Below, one piece after another: positions 22,372 to 35,800 of a stretch of DNA of 64,000 nt. The position numbers and the translations under genes are program-made. Numbering within the stretch: the first letter of the stretch is position 1; every line of letters starts with the position of its first letter. The notes under the pieces are model-generated. The model saw only the letters and a program-made list of their open reading frames with translations. It was not told the origin of the DNA and did no database searches. The stretch is from contig CAJNYU010001291.1 of assembly GCA_905331475.1 (NCBI GenBank), positions 1 through 64,000 on the forward strand, read 5' to 3'. This stretch comes from Rotaria socialis. Taxonomy: Eukaryota; Rotifera; Eurotatoria; Philodinida; Philodinidae.

Positions 22372-23933
22372 TTAAAACATTGTCATAAGAATATTAGTCT
22401 CTTTCTGTTTTTCTTCCATTAATTTCCAATCGGACCCATCTTGATATTCGTCGAAAACACGTAACTAAAATTAACAATAAGACTTTTTATAAATTTATGA
22501 ATTACAAAAAAAAAGAAATTTACTTTATCTCTAAGCTGTTGTAATTGTAAAAGAATATAAGACAATTGATTTAATAAATCAGCAAGTGCAGGTACATTAG
22601 CTTCAATCTAAATAATGAAAAAACAGAAAATATTATATTTGTAAGTATTATTTTCATCATTTCTTTAATTTGATAACATACAAAATGTTTAAAATAGCCA
22701 CTTGATTTTCCTTGAACACTTGTATGATAAACAGCAAATGATAATTTTGAACCTTGAACATAAAAACTAAATGCCATATTTTCTGGTATTGATGGCGAAA
22801 AGATCGTCTGTAGACATCAAAGAAAATTTTAATTCAATTACATACAATAAAATCATTATTTTTGTGTTTTTCTTACCGTATTTCTGCTTCGTCTTAAATC
22901 ATCAATACGTTTTTTCTTTGGTAATAAAATATTATCTTTTGCACTATTGACAGAATCGATTATTAAATCAAGATATTGTATTGCTTTATGTAACTGATAA
23001 ATGTTACGATCAAAATCAGCACATGCAAGATAACCTAATGCACGTTCAAGATGTTGTGAACATTCATGTAGCTAAATGAAATCGACTTTTAGTTTTTCAT
23101 ACTCAAAACCACAATCATTGCTTTTCTTTCTATTACTTGTTGAAGTGACCAATATTTCATTTGTTGCGTTGCTATAGTTGTTCGAAATGCAGTGTTCATT
23201 GGTGGTTGAACTTTAGTTCCAGCTTTATAAATAACTTCCTAGAAATGAATAATAATAATAATAATACTATAGATACACATCTCTTGTTATTTACAGCTGT
23301 AGTTAAATCTGAGCCAAATAAAGTTACAGTACATTTCAATATTTCACTGCTTCTGAAGAGCGAAAAAGACAATTATGTTTAAATTGATTTTAATAAATTT
23401 GAGTTATACTGAGGATGAGTTAATGACAATAGGATTGGCTTAGCAGTAGCTTCCGATGATGTTAACTCTGTGGCTTGAAAAATATGAGCGAGAATATTTA
23501 AAGATTTTTTAGAAATGTTAAAGAAGCTTACAATCATCGGGACGTTTCAATGAACGAATGGAATTCTGAAAAAAAGATTAATAGAATTAGAAATGAAGAC
23601 ATATTAAGAAAATATTTAAAGTACTTTAAGAATATCATTTATTTCTTTAAGAACCCGGTCAAAATCATTTGTCATTAAATCACTTAATTCACGACGCTAA
23701 AAATGAAAGGAAAACAAAGTGATCATATAACAAAGAACTAAGATTTCTTTCGTATTTCTCAATAATTGTCAACAGAAGACACTTGACTTCTTACAACTAG
23801 TTCAATTTTTACAAATAGAACATTTGTTATTACTATTTAATTAGAACTATAGGTCAACATATGAATGTATAATAGAATAACTTACTAAAACATTACATTC
23901 TTCAATTAATTCTGCTTGTTGTTCGTCTTCCAT
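22372..23933 (-). CDS. ROGDI: Protein rogdi (RAVE/V-ATPase assembly factor subunit)
   Basis: Ten exons (23886-23933, 23625-23696, 23532-23565, 23410-23473, 23295-23352, 23137-23238, 22877-23071, 22682-22807, 22524-22607, 22372-22464) give 291 aa; human ROGDI has 287. ROGDI works with DMXL proteins in V-ATPase assembly. Matching segments: the N-terminal helix LIEECNVLRRELSDLM with FDRVLKEINDILK (human HAVLKQLQDILK), the helical region ending in NTIFSPSIPENMAFSFYVQG (human MFAPALPSDLLVNVYINLNK), and IEANVPALADLLNQLSYILL with LQQLRDKLRVFDEY (human IPWLNDALVYFTVSL, LKDKISVFSSY). A good acceptor lies 20 nt before the ATG. It is the first gene of a tight three-gene cluster on the minus strand. Confidence 0.9.
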
Positions 23934-25847
23934 AACAATACAATTCTTTTTATCTAGAGCAAATATCATTATATTTTCATTTTTTTTGTATGTGACATAA
24001 AATTAACATAGAAATAAGATGAAAATTAATTTTAGTTGCAAAACATTTAGAACTAACTCGAGACAGTGAGCATCGAGGATACCTGGGTTTTTCAGAAAGG
24101 TATACACATATTTTCCCAGAAGAATGCAACTAGAATTTGTGATGCCACGGGGAAATAACAGAAGTTTTTCATGATTGTGGGACAAGATGTCTGAAAAGTT
24201 CACCTTGTAAAAGAAATTATGAGTCTCAAAATCCATCCATTTCAAAGTATTGAAAAATAATGCTGCAGAAGCTTTAATTTTGAATTAATTAATTCCCTTT
24301 ATCAGTCCTCATTTATTAATTCAATCAGATGATTTCCTATGTATCATATACGCATTAGTTTTCATTGAAAATTTTGTAAATAAATTATTTACATAACACG
24401 AAACTCTTCTAAAGAAAAAACAAGAAGCTTCTTGATGATTGGTTTAGCCTAATAATTGTATAATAGTACTATTGCCTTAGTGATAACACAACTCAATAAA
24501 GACTTTTCTTCATGAACACTATGAAGATTATCGATTGTTTTTCGTTTTGTAATTTCCATGCTAACTTATATGATTTTCAATCTGCTTCTAAAATAATTTT
24601 TGAAAAGTATTTCTAATGTTATTCACGTCTCCTGTCTTGTTTTGAGCAAACTCACTAGATTTCTTGAAGTGACTCAACAAAAATGATGATTTTTTTTCTA
24701 AGGTGTATTTTTTAAAGACTGTGTGTGTATTCTCATCCTTTCTATCTTCAAATTAATTTTACTAGAAAAAAAAATACATTTATTATTGTATTGATGAATA
24801 ATCTCATGATGGTTTCCTACAAATAAAAGAACAAACAGTTTGAATAATATGGAAAAAAGAAATAAAATAATTTTACCATTTACTTTTTAAACAATTGATT
24901 CATGCTGTTTTATGAGTGTTTTGGGGTATGTTGAACAAGTGACGATATAATAATTAATTTTTATTCATGGTGAGAATTCAACAATTATATGTTATTTTTC
25001 ACGGTATCGATTATATTTACTCACTCGTTTGCAACGTGCTCAATGTTAGACATTAAACAATGTACTCTGATAAGTAGAAAATTATAGGTCATTTGAATAC
25101 GGATGTTTTTGTTGATTCAGTTTCGTTCACGGCTAAACGAAAATATTTGTTTATGTAAAATCATCGGTCTCACAAGTAGAGAAAAAGTTCAAATATTAGC
25201 TAATGATATAAAACCTGAATATTAAGGAAAACTCACAAAAAAAAGATTATGAAAGACATTGAATAACACCAAAAGGCTTAGGATTCAAACAAAACTTGAT
25301 TATTCCATTTAATTTATTAATTTTTAACTGCGATTGAACAAAATAAATCATTGTTGTCTAAAATGTTTTAAATAAGTTTTAATGATAATTTGAACAACTA
25401 GTAAATTATTAATTTAAAACTACATAGCAATTCGAATATTTATTATCAACAAAAGAAAAACGCAGACCAAATCCCTCTTTTTTCACTATCAACAGCAGCG
25501 CAACATCTACTTGTTGTCTTCGCATTTGTTTGGTCGATGTATGTAACCAATGAACTATTAACCAGCTAAATACTCTTCAGCTAAGTAAACCTATATCATC
25601 ATCGAAGAACGAACAAACGAACAAACGAAGGTGTGTTTGGCTTTGTATATTTATTTCTCTGTCTCTCTCTCATTCAATGCACACACCGAAAATCCTGTAT
25701 AACGACGAATAAAAGATAAGCGTTCGCGTTTCTTATGCGGAACAACATTAATACTCAAGATTTTAACAAACAATAAATAAATGTAAGTTAGCAATAAAAA
25801 AAACATCAATAAACTATAAAGTTAATATTATCGTTGGTATAGTTTCA
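23934..25847. other. intergenic between divergent ROGDI cluster and kinase gene
   Basis: About 1.9 kb of AT-rich DNA that must hold the promoter of the ROGDI cluster (-) and the promoter of the kinase gene (+). CGAACAAA tandem copies occur near 25610 and a pyrimidine run near 25660. No further gene is visible; an 80-codon minus frame at 24003-24245 has no support. Confidence 0.5.
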
Positions 25848-28800
25848 ATGATTGTCGCTTCACATATATCTCAACAACAGGTAAATTCATATAGATAAAT
25901 ATTTAAAACAAAAGCAAAAGCAAAAACAAAATATTTATTTTTGTTTAGAGTAAAGTTGATCCTGAAGAAATCTTTGAACGACATGATCATATCGGTCGTG
26001 GATCATTCGGAGTAAGGAATTTATTTTATTTATTTATTTATTTGTTTATTTATTTATTTGTTGTTTTTTTTTGCAGGAAGTTTACAAAGGCATAAATAAA
26101 AAATCTTCTAATGTCGTTGCAATTAAAATAATTGATTTGGAAAAAGCTGAGGATGAAATCGAAGATATTCAACAAGAAATTCAAGTACTTTCTCAATGTA
26201 ATTCGCCATATATAACAAAATACTTTGGTTCTTATTTAAAAGTAGCGAAAAAAACAACGCACACCTTTTGTTTCCTATAAAACTATTTGTTTACTTAAAG
26301 GGAACTAAACTATGGATCGTTATGGAATATCTTGGTGGTGGCTCAGCACTTGATCTCATGAAACCAGGTCCATTTGATGAACAGTATATTGCTATAATTT
26401 TACGCGAAGTACTCAAAGGTCTTGAATATTTACATTCGGAAAAGAAAATTCATCGTGATATTAAAGCTGCAAATGTTCTTTTATCAGAAAATGGTGATGT
26501 TAAATTGGCTGATTTTGGTGTTGCGAAACAATTAACAGATTCAATTAATAAAGGAAATACATTTGTTGGAACACCATTTTGGATGTCACCCGAAGTTATC
26601 ATGCAACATAAATATGATTATTCAGTACGAATAAGACATAATTAATGTTTTATTTAATGAAGTTTTTCTCTCTGTCTCTCTCATTTATTCTAGGCAGATA
26701 TTTGGTCACTTGGCATAACAGCTATTGAATTAGCAAAAGGTGAACCACCTTACTCTGATTTACATCCAATGAGAGTTTTATTACAAATTCCGAAGAATCC
26801 ACCACCACCATTAGTTGGAAATTATTCGAAATTGTTTCGAGAATTCGTTGAAGCATGTTTACAAAAGAATCCTGAACATGTATTTAGAATAGAATTGATT
26901 TTTCCTTTCGAAGATATTTATTTATTTTTTCTGTTGAATATAGAGACCAACTGCTCAACAATTGCGCCGATTAAAATTTGTATCATTAAATAAATCAACT
27001 AGATTTTTAGTTGAATTAATTGACCGCTACAGACGATGGAAAGAAAGTCATAGAAATGGTACCGGATCGGACAGTGGATCAAGTTCGGACGAAGACGCGT
27101 AAAAATCACTTTTCAGCGATTGTTAATAATATAATACAAAAAGCAAATGTATTTTTTGTCTTTAGACCAAAGGATAAAACATTTCGATGGAAATTTGAGG
27201 GCGATGATACCGTTAGATTATCATCAACAAATGGACTTTATGCGGTACGGGAATTTTGATGAAAATGCATTTTGATTTTCATAGGAATTATTATTTATGG
27301 ATAATGAGAAGTAGATAGTATTAATAACGTTATGTGCACACAAATATATATGGAAATTTAGAGTTAGAAGAATGATTAACTATTTCACTTTTGCTCTAGT
27401 GTCGCAAGTAGGAGTAGGTTAGATCCTGCAGCGTAGCACTATCAAAAGGAAAGCAAAACATAATAATTACCTTCATTGATACTATTACATCGATTTCCTA
27501 CAAAGATCATATGCTACTGTCATAACATTCATAGTCTTCTGGTTATGCCATTGTTCTGTTACATCATTTTTATACTTGTTCCGAAACAGTAGCCTTATGT
27601 AGTAAGAAAACTATGAAGTTGAAACACTTCCAAGAAAGTATTCTGTAAAAATTTCAATCAGCGGCAGAATCGTAAAAGAAATATACTTGTTTTCATCATT
27701 CTTTCGTTAAAAATGATGAGTTGAAAAACAATGTAATTTTTTATTTGTTATTGATTTAGTAACAGAAATTGATTGTTCTCATTTTTAGGAGATTGAGAAA
27801 TAATACTACAGACATCATCAATTCGTAGAGTAGTTTTTCGTCACATGTATGAAAACAACAAAAGTTTTCATAACTATTCGGGTCATATTTGATATATTCG
27901 TTAGGAATAATATGAAAATTTTTTTTATAAATTTGTTTAGTTTTCAATAAAAACCAGTAAATAACACATGTTTATCATGCTAAAATCTGCATTAGATATA
28001 CTAGACAGTAAAAACGAGCATTACAAATAACCTTTTATCGACAGCAGCCTGCAGCTGTTCTATGGTCTTTCATGTTGATAGAGATTTCAACAATAACAAT
28101 GATTCATCATGAATCGATGCAAGACGCGTCAAGCTTGATTTCAATTCGAAAGTAGCCGTCAGTAGAAATATCTCATCATACATTATTCACTAGAATAATT
28201 TATAATTCATAAAGAAAGGAATTCTTGAGAAGTAGATGAATAGCGTTATGAAGATATAAAAAGATCAAATGAATACTCAAGTTAACTTTGTGTCATACTA
28301 GACATGGACATACGATGATTCATTTATGAGATCATTTCACGCTTCCATAATGAAATAGCATTGTTCTTACTTAACCATAAGAGTGCTATAGTTAATGCCT
28401 ACGTAGACTGTCCCAATGGTTGGCTCAACACTAACTCTGGTGCATTAGGACCGATCGATTAAGAATAAAATCCGATGTATTAGAGAACAATTGCGATTTG
28501 ACAGTTTTAGAATAAATAACCGATGCAAAAAAAGAAAAGATTATCGATTTGTTACTAAACAGATGCTCTTTCATGATATACAATCGATTAATCATATCGT
28601 CGCTCGATAGACAAAATACTAACAGTCGTAATTGAAAGCTATAAATGTAATATTTTAAGACCATAAATATGAGAATAGATCTGGATGGATGCTATTTTCT
28701 TATGATACTCCTAATCTAAGAAACACAAAAACTTACAAAATTCTGTATATTGCGTTACGTTCAGGCTATTTGAGAATTTTGTTTTCCCAAAGTAATTAAA

Positions 28801-29530
28801 ATATCTTGATTTGACTTTTGAATGCTTTATAATCTCATGAGGTTTTAACAAAAATTCCGCAGAGTAATGAAAGGAAATTTTTTTCTTTTTGTCTCTATAG
28901 AATTATTCTGACTCATCTATATCGTTATTGACTTCTCAACATTCGACTATTGATTTCTTTTTCATGTCTACTTTCTGAAGTTTGTTGTAAATATAAAAGT
29001 CATATTAAAGATCATGACTTCACCCATCCAATCAGTCTTTTATATTTATATGAAAATGTATTTGCTTGAATTTAAACTGTAATTTTGTGTTTTTTTCCAT
29101 CTTTTTAGTCTCCTGAATCCATTGAACTTAATCCATTATTCAAAACAATATTTGACGATGTAAATTAAATTGAAAAAAAAATCTTATTTTGAAAATTTAT
29201 TTCTAATGAAAAATATTCTTTCTTTATTTCTCATAGCTTGCTATTCGTTTTAATATCCCGACAACATCGAACAATAATCCATCAAATGGTTTAATCCGTA
29301 ATCCTCAGAATGGTGTTGAATTATTTCAACATTTACGTCATATATTTGAAAATGCCCAATTACGTTATCCAGGTTTTGGTGATGAATTTATTCGAACAAT
29401 GCGTGAACATATTTCAAAAGCAAATAATCCGTCAGCAGTAACAGCAACATCATCATCAAATAAAAATAATTCCACACCAGATGATAATAACAGTCAACTT
29501 ACATCGGGCGTGGTTAAATTGAGAATTTAA
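25848..29530 (+). CDS. STK24: GCK-III Ste20-like kinase (MST3/STK25/MST4 type)
   Basis: Nine exons (25848-25880, 25949-26011, 26077-26241, 26301-26624, 26694-26879, 26944-27098, 27166-27244, 29109-29159, 29237-29530) give 449 aa. GCK-III kinases act in STRIPAK/CCM signalling on cell polarity and junctions. The kinase domain is textbook: GRGSFG loop (27-32), Lys49 in [22 protein letters not shown] at 138-140, DFG at 158-160, activation-loop Thr174 in NTFVGTPFW, and the family signature [12 protein letters not shown]. After RPTAQQL and LIDRYRRWK comes an acidic Ser-rich linker and a C-terminal helical region ([14 protein letters not shown]) where family members bind PDCD10. The last linker contains a 1.86-kb intron. 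The STK24, 25 and 26 paralogues cannot be told apart here; symbol is for the group. Confidence 0.95.
27245..29108 (+). other. 1864-bp intron of the kinase gene
   Basis: Intron between the exon ending NGLYA and the one starting SPESIEL. The other seven introns of the gene are 59-105 bp. The sequence is AT-rich, with no supported coding exon and no terminal repeats that I could find; an unseen alternative exon cannot be excluded. Confidence 0.6.
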
Positions 29531-31766
29531 ACTTTCTTATATTATTCATTCGGTTCTTTTCATTTTCACTATGATCTCTCTTATGATATGATCAGATAAA
29601 TCTCTTTTAATGAAGTGCGAGATGTCATCTACTTACGAGACTAGATATATATAAACAAACATTAAACTTTATTTATTCAATGTACATATATTTTGTTTTT
29701 TTTGAGCGTTAGGCAACGATAACAACCTTCATTCTTTTGTTACCTATAAGCGTTTAATTATTTACTATATTTCATTCCTAAAAACCAAAAACTAATATTC
29801 TTATTTAAACATATTTGTACAACAGTGATTCTATTTTACGTTCTTCTGTTCATTACTACTAGCTTTTTCTTTTGACTTTTTGTCTATGGGCAAACTCGAA
29901 ACCTTGTTCATGTTACTTTGCTCGGCTTGACTGAAATTCTTCTTCTTTTCTCTTTTTGGTTCTATTTTTTTTTTCGTTATTTGCTTCTTCTTCTTCTCCT
30001 ACTTCATATGTACTTGCGATATTTGTGAAATGAGAAAAAAAATCGAAAAGAGCCTGCCTTTTGTTTTTTTTTCTTTGTTTCTTGTTTCTGGCTAATGATG
30101 CTTATTTCAAATATAAAAATTGCCAAACAAACACATCTTGTTAAACGAAATATTATTCTTTTTAGTTTTATCTTCATCACATTAGAAGCAACTCTTTCAC
30201 AATAATAAAAACTTTACATTCTCTTGTTTTCTTTGTTAAATAAGACCTTTTCATTACAGTATCAGTCTGTTATTATCAGAATATGATGTAGAACAAGGCA
30301 GCCTAAAGCTTTGGGATAGATTGAATATTATTCTTCTGTATGAAAATTAACGATCTAAAATTATTTATGAGTAATATATTTAGCGTAAACTCAATTTGAT
30401 CTGATATTGAGCTCTCTGATTGTTACTCTAGTTGATTATATATTTTCGAAAGCAATTAGAAATGAATGCAGTAAGTAAGAATGAACTTAAACTTCAATTA
30501 CACACAAATCCAAACGTTTTGAAAATCGATTAATAATGATTTTCATTTTGCATAGATAGCAACCTTTCGATTGCTCGAATAGTTAACTGCGCGTCTTCAA
30601 TAGATAGAAAATAAAGATATCAATCGAGTGAAAGAAGAAAGTAGGAAAAAAATAAGCACATAAAATTGAAAAATGTGCGTCACTAAAATTTAAGAAGCCA
30701 TTTATTTATCATATGATATTATCAAAGTATTAACTTCCTAATTTTAAAGATCAGCTTTGAAGATATTCAATTAAATAATCTGATGGAATGACACAATCAA
30801 GAAAAATCTTAGAGAATATCTCAAAAAGCAAAAGTTATTAATAACAGCCAATATGAACTTTTAACTCTTCCAACGAATGCAATACGCTCAGTAAAATTGA
30901 TTTGCCATTGAATTCAAGTGGAAAAAAATAGAAAAAGAAGCTTCTCACATGAATATTTAACTACAACGTTGAACACAAGGTCCATGTGCAATATATTTGT
31001 TCAAGCTTACGTTCACATTCTTGCATTTTTCTTGTCTTTCGATTCACTTTTTTCTTGTTATTCATTCGATTGCATGTTTAGATATTCTCGTAAAGTTTTG
31101 TTTGATGATAAAAGAAGAAAAAAATGAAATATCTTTGACCTTCTCTTGCGTTCATTCGATTTGAACTCGAAAGATAAGATATGAAAAGAGATGAGCCGCT
31201 ATTCGTTCTTTAAATCATTTCAGTACAATAACACCACTTTGAAGTCAATCGACTCCATTCATTGATATACGTATTAATGTGAGACGATGCATTAAAAAGT
31301 TACTTAAACAGTTTTTATCATATTTATAATGCAGTTTTCTTTTTCACAAGATCATATCGTTGCGACAACTTTTCTCATGTGCCTAATCAAGTATGAACGT
31401 TTATTTTTTCACGTTTTTATTCATCTCGAGCAGCGGCGAGACAGGCAAAAGAATGTACGTCTATATATATATACACACACATAGAAGCAGCGAAAAAGTA
31501 AGGATAACACACGACTATAGTTATAGTTATAGTAATAGTAATATAGCAAATAGTAGTCTCGGCGTTCATAAGACGCCTTACATACAAAACAAAGAGAAGA
31601 AAAAAAAATGAAACAAAACAACATCAAGAAGAATAGAAAACGACATAAGGAGCGTATTATCTGCAATGCATGATGAGATATAGAAAGAAGATATGTCTAC
31701 AGGATCCACACACACGAAAAAATAGATGTTATAGTAAATATGTACAGTTTTTCTAATAAACTTCAT
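29531..31766. other. intergenic between convergent kinase and histone H1 genes
   Basis: Shared 3' region of two convergent genes. AT-rich, with pyrimidine runs at about 29930-30000. A short (AT)n/(CA)n tract lies at about 31462-31481. No gene supported. Confidence 0.5.
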
Positions 31767-32825
31767 TTATTTCTTGCTTGCGGTGACTTTTTTTGGACTT
31801 TTCGCTTTTTTTGTTGTAGTTTTACGTGCAGCTTTTGCTGGTTTTGCTACGGTAACGGTAGATGTATTTGTAGCTGTAGCTGTAGCAGCAGCTGCGGGCG
31901 TTGCAGTTGCAGCGGGCGTTGCGGTTGCTGATTTAACGGATTTTTTTGGTGAAGCAGCTTTTGCTTTGGGTTTGCTTGCAGCTTTCTTTTTTGGTGCTGC
32001 TTTCTTCTTTGGACTTTTAGCTTTAGCACTACCTGCAGCTTTTGCTTTGGCTGGTGCTTTTGCTTTAGGTTTAACTGTACCAGCTAGAAAGAAAATATTA
32101 TTAAACATTCAGTTTCTTTTTTAAATTTTACTTTTCATTCACTAACCTGTTTTGGCCTTTTTGGCAACTTTTTCAACCTTCTTTGTTGCAACAACAGCAG
32201 GAGTTGCTGCACTAGCAACAGCTGGAGCAGCAGCTACTTTCTTTGCTGCTGGTTTCTTAGTTGGCGAAGCTGAGCTTTTTCGTTTCTTGGCACCATCAGT
32301 TGATTTAGCTTTGCTTGGTGATCGTGGCTTTTTGGCTTTGGCATCACCAGATTTCTTGGCTCCGGCTGGTGTTTTCGATCGGCTACGTGGTTTTGTTGAA
32401 GTTGATTTTTTAGCTGTTTTCTTCTTTGCAACTTTTGCTGCTGTCTTTTTGGCTGCTACAGCTAATTTAAAGCTTCCACTTGCACCAATACCTTTGGTTT
32501 GTTTTAATGTTTGATTTTTTGTACCAGCGCGTAAAGCTGCTTTAAGATGTTGATTAGCTGTTGTTGGATTGACTTTAAAGTTAGCTAAGACATACTTTAA
32601 GATAGCTACTTTTGAACTACCATTGCGATCTTTTAATTCGGTTATTGCTTTCTTAATCATTGCCGAAAATTTTGGATGACTGCTTGTAGCTTTTGATGAT
32701 GTTTTTTTGGTTTTGCTTGCAGCTCCAGCATTTGATTTTGTTTTCTTGCCTTTTGTATTAGCAGCGTTGTTAGCTGATGCATTTTGTGATGCATTAAGAG
32801 TAGTTGAATTAGCAGTATCAGTCAT
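31767..32825 (-). CDS. H1: Linker histone H1 with one intron
   Basis: Two exons, 32147-32825 and 31767-32083, separated by a 63-bp GT..AG intron, give 331 aa. H1 binds linker DNA and compacts chromatin. Residues 1-49 form a Thr/Ser/Asn/Ala-rich N-tail; the winged-helix globular domain is at about 50-122 (HPKFSAMIKKAITELKDRNG, ILKYVLANF, LKAALRAGT, GASGSFKLA); the long C-tail is Lys/Ala/Pro-rich with SPKK-type motifs and an (AT)P-rich segment near the end. It is longer than usual animal H1 (about 200-220 aa). No histone 3' stem-loop was seen after the stop, so a polyadenylated, replication-independent H1 is likely. The intron in the C-tail is unusual for a canonical H1. Confidence 0.95.
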
Positions 32826-35800
32826 TGTATTTGAATTTTTCGAAGATTTCTTTCAAAGAGATGAAGTGAATATAAAGCAGAAAAAAACTTGTCTGCGTGT
32901 GTGTGTGTGCGCGCGCGATAGGGCGATGTCGATAGAATGAATGAGAATGATGGTGGTAATGTTGGTGGTGTATATGTGCGTCGTCGTCGGCGTCGTCGTC
33001 GTTGCCTTTTTTTCCTCTCCTTCCTTCTCCCGATCGACTCGAACCGCACATAGGATACCTTTTGTTACTCGAATAGACGTAAGATTGTTCAAACCTTCTT
33101 CGAAAAATGATAAATATTTTCATAAAAATTAATTGTATACGGAATTTATTTTCATATAAGACGATAGAGAAGACTTTTTTCTATCGAATGATATCAACTA
33201 GAAAACGTTTTTATCATAAAAACATAGAGAAAAATAAGTAAAAATACGAAGAACAAGATGAGAATTAGTGAATATTTGCCAAGAATTTAATTATTTTATT
33301 GAGATTTAAAACTTTTTTTTAAATATATTATACATGAACGGATAGAGAAAAGTGTCTTCTATCAGATTACTACTTTAAATTTTTGAAACTCGTTCAAACG
33401 CGAAGGCAATTTTGGCAAAAAGCGAAGCATGTGGTGAACAAAATGCCCATAAAAGAAATAACACAAGCAACAGGGACGACGACGCATTGCTATTGCTTTA
33501 GAACATCATCGACGATGTTGTTGCCGATGATTAGTATTATTCTCATAGAAATATTTCCAGACGAATTTCGAAAAAGTATCTGTATATTCAACGACTAGAT
33601 AACCAACAATATAGTTTTCTTTTATTCAAATAAACCAGCATAAATAATGAACGATGAAATTCAAATTTAAATAAATTTTTCTTTTTTTGTTTTGTTTCTA
33701 AGCGGATTTGAATATTAAAATAAATGAATAATCTTTCACTCATTTTCTAATGATTCCAAACGATTAAAACGATTGAATATCTTTGCCATTGGTTCAATGA
33801 TTTATATCTATAATTACTATATTGCAAGCTATGCAAAAGTATGTTTCTTTTTCGATGTGTACAATAAATTCAATATTTCCTTATTCTTTCTGAGTAAAAC
33901 TCGTAGTAAAACAAAATTTATTTTCTGTTGGGTCTCTTTCAAATATTTATATTGACAAGCATGAATAGCTTTTTTAATGTGTATTTATACATATATATAT
34001 ATTTAGCTATATATATTGATAAGATTACATGACAGCAGACTGTATAAATGTGTATGAATTGATCTAATCAACGTAGTTGAGAGAAGCGTACTGTTCAGCG
34101 TGTTCTATTGGTGGGTACATATTTTACTGATTTTTATCGATAGCAAAACCGAATATTTGTCTGGAGGGGAGTACGTCCGGTCTCAAAAGTAGTATAATCA
34201 ATTGGATATTTTTATCAATTAATATGACGATCAGAATATTATGTCTTTTGTGAATAGAAAAAAGATTTCTTTTCTATTTTTGGTCAAGGTTTATTAAGAA
34301 AATATGATATATTGTTATGTTATTGTTAATTATTATTAAACTTGATAAAATTGATGAACCAGACTGCCTTTATTATTTTTATAAGTATTTTGTATGTTAG
34401 AGATTACTTTGTCTTTTTTTCCAAGTGCGAAAGATGGATTAAGCATGATAAGTAATTATAAAAAGATTAAGTTACAACCGGTTGAGTAAAAATATATGTC
34501 AGCCTTTTAGGGGGCATAAGTGATGTCGATGATTTAAATATTCTTCTTTTTTTTTTGCTGTAGTATCCTTGTAATCAGAACAAATAGCATATATTTAATT
34601 ATCAATGTACTGAAAAAGAGATCTATTTATTTAGTAAGAGCGAAATTTGTTTTGTGTACATTTTCATAAACGTAGAGAAATGAATGTATTCGTGAACTGA
34701 TGGCAATTAATAGCTATAGAATGACGCAATCAAAGTACCATGAAAATTACATGTTAATTGTCACGGTAAAGAATAAATTAAATTAGATAAGTTAAATATC
34801 TCTGTGGAGAGGAAATAAGTCGTCAAGATCGGCATGAGAAAATTGTTTTATACATGCAAAAGGGTATTGCTTGTCTTTTGTTTACAACAAAATTGAAAAA
34901 GTTTCGCCTTGTTTGATCAGAGATATTTCGTTTTTTTTTGGTCAAATATAAAATTCTAATTATTTAGAATTATAAATAAGAATGAATACGTTATCAAGTA
35001 AAATTTCACTCAATAAATCATGAGTAAATTTGAATAGAACCGATAAAGAAATGAACATGACGCGTGAATCATTAAATTTTCAACGAAAGAGTAAAACATT
35101 TATCTTAACAGACACATTCTTTCTTTTGCGGCTACGAACTGCCATTCATAAAGTCAACAGCTGGTAATTAATTCAAAGGGAATATTTCAGGCGTGAACAC
35201 AATTCGATTACTACTTAGCTTTACTTCAAGTACAAATGTCATTGAATCATTTTTTAATTTACTAATTCAGCTATGCTATCTTCGAATAATTTCAACGAAT
35301 GTTTATTTTATTTTTTCAACACTTGAAACATATTTGAGACAGAATAATATTTCTCTTCTTGCCCAAATCGCAATAGGGTTAGCTTTTGAGAACTCTTCTA
35401 TTTGTCAATACATTCTATTTTTTATGATTCAGTTATTTGATTAACATATAAAATCGTATAATATAATTATTGTTAATTGCTATGAAGTTTTCAACAAATT
35501 TGTTGCTTTTCTCATTTGAGAGCTGTACATTTTAAAAATAGAAGTAAAGATGAAGATCTACCAGTAAAAAAGACCCGTATTATAACACGTTAATTGATGA
35601 TTTAATTGAATAATCACATTTATGATTACTATCTATCACGAAATTTATTTGCTGTAACTAATATGAAGTTTTGCTTTTGAATGTATTTCTCAAATGTCTA
35701 AGATCCTGAATAAATTATAGCCACACTCGATTAGTTTTCTAGTGTCATTTTTTACATTGAACTGATAATTTGAATGTATGCGTGCAAAAATAGATTCTGA

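Noticed and set aside
31690..31766. Histone 3' stem-loop after H1
   Set aside because: I looked for the GGC-type stem with TTTTC loop on the minus strand after the stop and did not find one.
31774..32514. Ala/Phe-rich plus-strand frames
   Set aside because: They are complements of the Lys/Ala-rich histone H1 tail.
32826..33132. Cys/Val- and Arg/His-rich frames upstream of H1
   Set aside because: They come from (TG)n, CG-rich and TCG-repeat text in the probable H1 promoter.
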